From NCBI GenBank assembly GCA_020216985.1, contig JAIWOH010000023.1:1-10000 (forward strand): 10,000 bases of DNA, written 5' to 3'. The notes beneath the pieces were generated by a model. That model had not been told where the DNA came from. It saw only the letters and a list, made by a program, of their open reading frames with translations, and made no database searches. Shown here piece by piece: positions 5,454-10,000 of this stretch (within the stretch, counting starts at the first letter, position 1; each line of letters starts with the position of its first letter). This DNA comes from Nitrospira sp. GTDB lineage: Bacteria; Nitrospirota; Nitrospiria; Nitrospirales; Nitrospiraceae. Made by a program: the position numbers and the translations under genes.

Positions 5454-7900
5454 CCCTCCACCGCTCCCACGGGCCCGCGACGCCCCAGCACCTCTCGCCG
5501 TCCGTCACGACCAGCCGCCCCCACGATGCCTTCCGCTTCCATTCGCTCGATCATGCGAGCGGCCCTCGGATAGCCGACCCGCAGACGCCGCTGGAGAAGC
5601 GAGGCCGACGCCTGCCCGGTGCTCAGCACCAGCTCTTTGGCCTGCTCATACACTTCGTCTTTTGCTTCCTCTTCCGCCTTTGCTTCGTCGCCGTTGAGCG
5701 ATTGCAATTCCTGATTGTAGGCGGGCGCCCCCTGTCGCTTCACAAACTCCACGACCGCCCGCACATCGTCGTCCGATACAAAAGACCCGTGTAACCGAAC
5801 AAGCCGACCGGTACCGGACGCGAGATACAACATGTCGCCCTTGCCGAGCAAGGCCTCCGCCCCGTTCGCATCCAGAATCGTCCGCGAGTCGGTTTTCGAA
5901 GACACCTGGAAGGCGATGCGCGCGGGAAAATTCGCCTTGATCAAGCCCGTCAGCACGTCGACGGAAGGCCGCTGCGTCGCCAGCACCAGATGGATACCGG
6001 ACGCCCGCGCCATTTGGGCCAGCCTCGCGATCTTGTCTTCCACCTCTTTGGGGGCCACCATCATCAAATCGGCCAGTTCGTCGATCATCACCACGATGTA
6101 GGGCAACGGCTCCGGAGGCGTCGGTTTCGTCTGCGTGGAACCCGGTTCACCGGCGGCGATCGCGGACTCTCCCGCCGACAATCGCTCCTCCTCCGAGAGG
6201 AACTGCATCGGCAGCTCCGGCTGTTCAACGGATGGAGACGGTTTTCCTGCAACGGCTTCATGCAGCCCAGCTACTTTGCGATTGTACGCATCGATACTTC
6301 TGACCCCGGCCTCCGCCAGCAATTTATATCGACGTTCCATCTCGGCCACGACCCATCCCAGCCCTTTCGCCGCCGACTTGGCGTCGGTCATGACCGGTCG
6401 CAACAGATGGGGGATCCCCTCGTATGATTGAAACTCCAGCATTTTGGGGTCGATGAGCAACAATTTGACTTCGTTGGGCTTGGCTGAAAAGAGAATGCTC
6501 AGCAACATCGTATTGAGCCCGACGCTCTTCCCCGCGCCCGTCGCACCGGCCACTAACAGATGAGGCATGGTTCTGAGATCGGCCGTCACCGGCGCTCCGA
6601 AAATGTCTTTCCCCAGCGCCAACGTCAGTTTTGAGCGCGCCCTCGAAAAGGCGCCGCTCATCAACACCTCTTTGATGGAAACGGTTTCGCGCGAGACGTT
6701 CGGCACCTCGATGCCGACCACCGATTTTCCCGGAAGCGGGGCCACGATGCGGAGGCTCACAGCCTTGAGCGCCAAGGCGAGATCGTCCGCCAGATTCACA
6801 ATCCGCGCGACCTTGGTGCCTGGCGCCGGCTCGAACTCGTACATCGTGACGACCGGACCGGGCCGAACTTCCGTCACCCGGCCTTCGATGCCGAAACTCG
6901 CTAAGGCTTTTGAGAGTACTTCGGTCTGAGCGTACAGTTCTTCCTCGGAGACACGGGCTGTCGAAGTAGGAGGATCGCTGAGAATCGTCGCCGGATCGGG
7001 AAGGCGATACTCGCCGGGTGCCACGGAAACACGGGAGTGCTCCCGTTCGATAGGGTGTTCCCTCTCCGATCCGACCGTGGAAGAGACAAAGACCGGCTTG
7101 CCACCTCTCCCCGTGAGCCCGCTCGCCGACGTCGGCGTTTCGACGACGTCCTCGGTTTCGGCAAGTTCACGGCCTACGCCGATCATCGCGGGAGATTGAA
7201 CCGCCTTCCGATTTTCGGATTCTTCTCCGCGGTCGCCGATCGATTTGGAGTCGCGGTCTCGGCATTCCGAGAGTCGGGAGCTCGCCCGTTCCAGCCACGC
7301 CCTGCCTCGATCCCGAATGCGCCGAGCCGTTTCGCCGAGCGAGAGCGGAGCGGTAAACAAGAGCGAGACCAAGAACCCCGCGATGATCACAATGTGAGCG
7401 CCCGTTCCCGCGAACACCGCCCGTAATCCGTTCCCGATAAACTGTCCGACCACGCCGCCGGCCGCGCCGCGAGAGATCACCCCGCTGCTGACGGTCGGCA
7501 CCCCCGTCGCTTCCAGATGCAGAAACGCGCTCAAAAAACACACCGCCGCAAGCGAGCTTGCTGCCGTTCGGAGACTGATACTCACAGGATTGCTGGAGAA
7601 ACAACGGACTCCCAACCTGGCCAACAAGATGGGGAACAAATACGCCGCTCCTCCGATCAGACGGAAAAACCAGGCGCCTACCAAAGCGCCGAACGATCCG
7701 ATGAGATTTTTCGGTTGATGCGACGATGCGACGCCGGTCGCCGGCGTTGTCGCCTCGCCCGGTACAAACGAGAGGAGGCTCAGGAACAGCAGCAGACTCA
7801 CCGCAATCGCGATGACCCCGGCGACTTCTCGTTGGGGATGGGAAGAAGCGTTGGAACCGCGGCGAGACTCGCCCCGCTTGGCAGAGGTGGTCGCACCCAT
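5450..7900 (-). CDS. ftsK: DNA translocase FtsK
   Basis: Membrane-anchored hexameric ATPase that pumps chromosome-dimer DNA through the division septum and helps XerCD recombination at dif. The protein has 816 residues. The N-terminal membrane domain has helices at about 26-47, 67-98 (long enough for one or two), 111-128 and 160-184. A charged, disordered linker runs from about 190 to 295. The motor starts near YRLPDPATIL (298-307). Walker A is GATGAGKS (452-459) and Walker B is IDE (606-608). The signature ATQRPSVDVLTGLIKANFPA follows. The C-terminal winged-helix gamma domain (about 748-808, ending a few residues before the stop) would read the orienting sequences. A Pro/Glu-rich stretch at about 540-600 lies between the Walker motifs. 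The linker is short compared with E. coli FtsK and typical of SpoIIIE/FtsK in many phyla. An in-frame stop lies just upstream of the ATG, which has no Shine-Dalgarno site but has a promoter ending at it. Confidence 0.96.
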   Translation of the reverse strand: MGATTSAKRGESRRGSNASSHPQREVAGVIAIAVSLLLFLSLLSFVPGEATTPATGVASSHQPKNLIGSFGALVGAWFFRLIGGAAYLFPILLARLGVRCFSSNPVSISLRTAASSLAAVCFLSAFLHLEATGVPTVSSGVISRGAAGGVVGQFIGNGLRAVFAGTGAHIVIIAGFLVSLLFTAPLSLGETARRIRDRGRAWLERASSRLSECRDRDSKSIGDRGEESENRKAVQSPAMIGVGRELAETEDVVETPTSASGLTGRGGKPVFVSSTVGSEREHPIEREHSRVSVAPGEYRLPDPATILSDPPTSTARVSEEELYAQTEVLSKALASFGIEGRVTEVRPGPVVTMYEFEPAPGTKVARIVNLADDLALALKAVSLRIVAPLPGKSVVGIEVPNVSRETVSIKEVLMSGAFSRARSKLTLALGKDIFGAPVTADLRTMPHLLVAGATGAGKSVGLNTMLLSILFSAKPNEVKLLLIDPKMLEFQSYEGIPHLLRPVMTDAKSAAKGLGWVVAEMERRYKLLAEAGVRSIDAYNRKVAGLHEAVAGKPSPSVEQPELPMQFLSEEERLSAGESAIAAGEPGSTQTKPTPPEPLPYIVVMIDELADLMMVAPKEVEDKIARLAQMARASGIHLVLATQRPSVDVLTGLIKANFPARIAFQVSSKTDSRTILDANGAEALLGKGDMLYLASGTGRLVRLHGSFVSDDDVRAVVEFVKRQGAPAYNQELQSLNGDEAKAEEEAKDEVYEQAKELVLSTGQASASLLQRRLRVGYPRAARMIERMEAEGIVGAAGRDGRREVLGRRGPVGAVEG

Positions 7901-7906
7901 GAATCG

Positions 7907-7935
7907 ATGCTAGCACAGGGCACGGGTCATTTCAA
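7907..7935 (-). promoter_or_regulatory. Sigma-70-type promoter of ftsK-lolA, predicted to give a leaderless mRNA
   Basis: On the minus strand a -35 box TTGAAA (7930-7935, five of six matches) is followed by a 17-base spacer and -10 TAGCAT (7907-7912, four of six). TGC directly before the -10 makes it an extended -10. Only six bases separate the -10 box from the ftsK ATG, so the start of transcription should fall at or next to the A of the ATG. This agrees with the missing ribosome binding site. Confidence 0.6.
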
Positions 7936-7990
7936 ACGAAGGCAGCCGCCGGATCGACAGAAACCGGCTCCGTTCCTAATCCCAACGCCG

Positions 7991-8662
7991 CTACGGAGAG
8001 ACGGGAGGCGCGGTATGGCGGATGATCTTCCCTTCGACGAGATAGACCACCAACTCGGCCATGTTGGTGGCATGATCGGCGATTCGTTCCAAATACTTCG
8101 CCACAAAGCTCAGTCGGATCGCGCGCGAAATGGTATGGGGGTTTTCGATCATGAACGACAGGAGCTCACGGAAAATCTGCTCCATCAGATCATCGACTAA
8201 ATCGTCGTCTTTGAGAACTTTTCTCGCAAGCGCCGCATCTTCTTTGACGAAGGCGTCGATGCTTTCTTTCACCATCATCCTGGCGATGCCGCCCATCCGC
8301 GGAATATCGATATAGGGCTTCAACTGAGGTTCTTGGTTTAACTCGATCGTCCGCTCGCAGATATTTTCGGCCAGGTCGCTGATCCGCTCGAGCTCCGTCG
8401 AGATTTTCATGGCCGTCGTCACCAACCGCAGGTCCCGCGCGGCCGGCTGGTGGAGCGCCAGCAGGCTGATGCACTCTTCGTCGATCTCCACATCCAGAGC
8501 GTTGACCTTGTGATCCCGTTCGATCACCTGACTCGCCCGTTCCGAGTCGCGCTTCACGAGCGCCTCGAGGGCCTTGTCGATCTGATCTTCCGCCAAGCCG
8601 GCCATCCGCACCAATTTGGCCTTGAGTTCGGCAAGTTCTTCGTCGAAATGCCGTTGCGTCAT
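7991..8662 (-). CDS. phoU: Phosphate transport regulator PhoU
   Basis: Cytoplasmic all-helical protein of 223 residues. It links the Pst transporter to the phosphate sensor kinase and restrains phosphate uptake and Pho-regulon expression when phosphate is plentiful. Two repeated three-helix PhoU domains are visible. Each carries the metal-binding ExxxD motif: ERISD at 92-96 and ERIAD at 192-196. The ATG at 8662 (MTQRHFDEEL) is chosen because it matches the usual PhoU N-terminus and sits four bases after the pstB stop. A TTG at 8761 would add 33 basic, low-similarity residues overlapping pstB and is rejected. Only a weak TTGAG-like site precedes the ATG, so translation may depend on coupling to pstB. 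It is the last gene of the pst operon here. No phoB or phoR is in the window. Confidence 0.94.
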   Translation of the reverse strand: MTQRHFDEELAELKAKLVRMAGLAEDQIDKALEALVKRDSERASQVIERDHKVNALDVEIDEECISLLALHQPAARDLRLVTTAMKISTELERISDLAENICERTIELNQEPQLKPYIDIPRMGGIARMMVKESIDAFVKEDAALARKVLKDDDLVDDLMEQIFRELLSFMIENPHTISRAIRLSFVAKYLERIADHATNMAELVVYLVEGKIIRHTAPPVSP

Positions 8663-8666
8663 GCGC

Positions 8667-9485
8667 TCAACCGAACCGTCCCGTGATGTAGTCTTCGGTC
8701 TGTTTCTTCGCCGGCGTCGTAAACAGCCGTTTGGTGGGGCCGAATTCCACGAGTTCACCAAGATACATGAACGCCGTCCAGTCAGAGATTCGCGCTGCTT
8801 GTTGCATATTATGCGTCACGATCAGAATTGTCACGCGGCGTTTCAAATCCTGCAACAGCTCCTCGATACTCGCCGTGGCAATGGGGTCGAGCGCCGACGT
8901 CGGCTCGTCCAACAGCAGCAGTTCCGGATCGGTCGCGAGCGCGCGGGCGATGCAGAGACGCTGCTGTTGCCCTCCCGACAACGATGTCCCCAGCGCGGAT
9001 AATCGATCCTTGACCTCTTCCCACAACGCCGCGCTTCGCAAGGCCTGCTCGACCTTTTCGTCGATCACGCGCCGATCTTGTACTCCTCGAACTCGCAGGC
9101 CGTAGGCGACGTTCTCGTACACGGACTTGGGAAAGGGATTGGGTTTCTGAAACACCATGGCCAATCGCATGCGCACTTCGATCGGATCGACTTCGCGGTC
9201 CAGAATGTTGCGGCTGTCCGGATAGAGCACGATGGATCCTTCGTAGCGGGTGCCGGGATAGAGATCGTGCATGCGGTTAAAGCACCGAAGAAACGTGGAC
9301 TTGCCGCACCCTGACGGACCGATCAACGCCGTGATGTTACATTCGGCGATCGGGACCGACACCCGCTTCAGCACCAACCGAGTTCCATAATAAAAACTCA
9401 GCTCGCACGTTTCTGCCTTGAGCGGCTTGGGCCAGTCTCCTCTTCCGGCCGAGTCGGTGTATGAGCCATTCACAGGTCGGGCCAT
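8667..9485 (-). CDS. pstB: Phosphate ABC transporter ATP-binding protein PstB
   Basis: ATPase subunit that powers phosphate import through the PstC-PstA channel from the binding protein PstS. The protein has 272 residues. All ABC motifs are intact: Walker [10 protein letters not shown] (56-64), Q-loop Gln113 in VFQKPNPFP, signature LSGGQQQR (169-176), Walker [14 protein letters not shown] (189-201) and switch His225 in VTHNM. The motif FQKPNPFP and the segment around [11 protein letters not shown] are characteristic of PstB rather than other importer ATPases. The N-terminus has about 20 extra residues before the first core strand, so the exact start is uncertain. ATG 9485 lies nine bases after the pstA stop and lacks a clear Shine-Dalgarno site. 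No later in-frame ATG precedes Walker A. Confidence 0.96.
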   Translation of the reverse strand: MARPVNGSYTDSAGRGDWPKPLKAETCELSFYYGTRLVLKRVSVPIAECNITALIGPSGCGKSTFLRCFNRMHDLYPGTRYEGSIVLYPDSRNILDREVDPIEVRMRLAMVFQKPNPFPKSVYENVAYGLRVRGVQDRRVIDEKVEQALRSAALWEEVKDRLSALGTSLSGGQQQRLCIARALATDPELLLLDEPTSALDPIATASIEELLQDLKRRVTILIVTHNMQQAARISDWTAFMYLGELVEFGPTKRLFTTPAKKQTEDYITGRFG

Positions 9486-9494
9486 GAGTCGAAG

Positions 9495-10000
9495 TTACCA
9501 GGACACGCGCTTGCGCATCCGATAGCGGACGTAGATCGCCAGTCCGTTCATGGCAAGGGTCATCCCCACCAACAGCAAGCCCGCGGCGGCCGCATTGGCG
9601 GCGAAATCCTCGCCGGGCCTGGACACCCAGGCAAACATTTGGATCGGCATCACAGTGAAGGGGGACATGAGCCACTCAAACGAGAGGTATGGCGGCTGAT
9701 CCGTAACCGGTGAAGGAGGCAAAAACGCGATAAACGTGAGGGCTCCCACTGTCACGATCGGAGCAGTCTCCCCAATCGCGCGGCTTAACGCCAAAATGAT
9801 GCCCGTCAAGATCCCCGATGCCGAGTAGGGCAAGACGTGGTCGGCAACCGTCTGCCATCTGGTGGCCCCCAATGCAAAGGCGGCTTCCCGGATTTGGACC
9901 GGAATGGCGCGTATGGCTTCCCGTGTCGTCACGATCACCACCGGAAGGATCAACAAGGCCAGGGTCAACCCTGCCGTCAAAATGCTCGACCCAAAACCCA
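9495..10000 (-). CDS. pstA: Phosphate ABC transporter permease PstA (5' end beyond the window)
   Basis: C-terminal part of an inner-membrane permease, about 168 residues, that forms the phosphate channel with PstC. The frame stays open to base 10000 and reads GFGSSI before the TTG at 9980. That TTG is internal: the [11 protein letters not shown] helix here is in mid-protein in PstA. The cytoplasmic EAA loop that docks with PstB is visible ([15 protein letters not shown], then LP). Two more helices follow: one around [21 protein letters not shown], and one near the end around [21 protein letters not shown]. The protein ends with the basic tail [21 protein letters not shown] is typical of PstA/PstC permeases. 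The order pstA-pstB-phoU on the minus strand is the standard pst operon order, which implies pstC and pstS upstream. Confidence 0.94.
   Translation of the reverse strand, partial: GFGSSILTAGLTLALLILPVVIVTTREAIRAIPVQIREAAFALGATRWQTVADHVLPYSASGILTGIILALSRAIGETAPIVTVGALTFIAFLPPSPVTDQPPYLSFEWLMSPFTVMPIQMFAWVSRPGEDFAANAAAAGLLLVGMTLAMNGLAIYVRYRMRKRVSW

Noticed and set aside
7167..7916. Second minus-strand frame (249 codons) overlapping the start of ftsK
   Set aside because: It is out of frame with ftsK, whose membrane helices here are clear, and its product is Arg/Gly-rich with no family features.
7944..7969. Possible pst operon terminator between phoU and ftsK
   Set aside because: Two alternative five-base stems with long loops and no T-run; too weak to call.
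7517..8200. Open frame of 227 codons on the plus strand across ftsK and phoU
   Set aside because: It is antisense to two recognised genes, and its product is a highly charged, low-complexity sequence.
8663..8761. Longer phoU starting at TTG 8761
   Set aside because: It would overlap pstB by about 95 bases and add an Arg-rich tail absent from PhoU proteins; ATG 8662 fits the family.

Overview
The window looks like chromosomal DNA from a moderately GC-rich Gram-negative bacterium. LolA implies an outer membrane, and most genes are core housekeeping functions. The set of a universal-stress/PCP_red protein, a radical SAM/PCP_red protein and ordinary ftsK-lolA and pst genes reminds me of Nitrospira or related Nitrospirota. 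That placement is from memory, with moderate confidence, and needs a database search. I see no insertion sequence, phage gene, CRISPR array, tRNA or rRNA. No gap between genes exceeds about 140 bases.

Bases 1-3790 are on the plus strand and are the most unusual part. First comes the 3' portion of a large multidomain protein: two universal stress domains, a PCP_red domain, a four-cysteine rubredoxin-like zinc/iron knuckle and two more PCP_red domains. Next is a radical SAM/SPASM protein of the NirJ/AhbC/AhbD type that also ends in a PCP_red domain. Last is a small four-helix CopD-like membrane protein. PCP_red is known as the C-terminal domain of the B subunit of dark-operative protochlorophyllide reductase. 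Four copies in two adjacent genes, one fused to a haem-biosynthesis-like radical SAM enzyme, suggest a tetrapyrrole-related or redox function. That function is an inference.

Bases 3848-10000 are all on the minus strand. In transcription order they hold pstA (cut by the window edge), pstB and phoU, then ftsK and lolA, then a 2-oxoglutarate/Fe(II) oxygenase. The pst-phoU part encodes high-affinity phosphate import and its signalling regulator; pstS and pstC would lie beyond base 10000. ftsK has its own strong-looking promoter placed so that the mRNA would begin at the ATG (leaderless). lolA overlaps ftsK by ATGA, and ftsK-lolA order is also found in E. coli. A perfect 7-bp hairpin follows lolA, and the oxygenase comes next with its own ribosome binding site. 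The oxygenase converges on the CopD-like gene across a 57-base gap.
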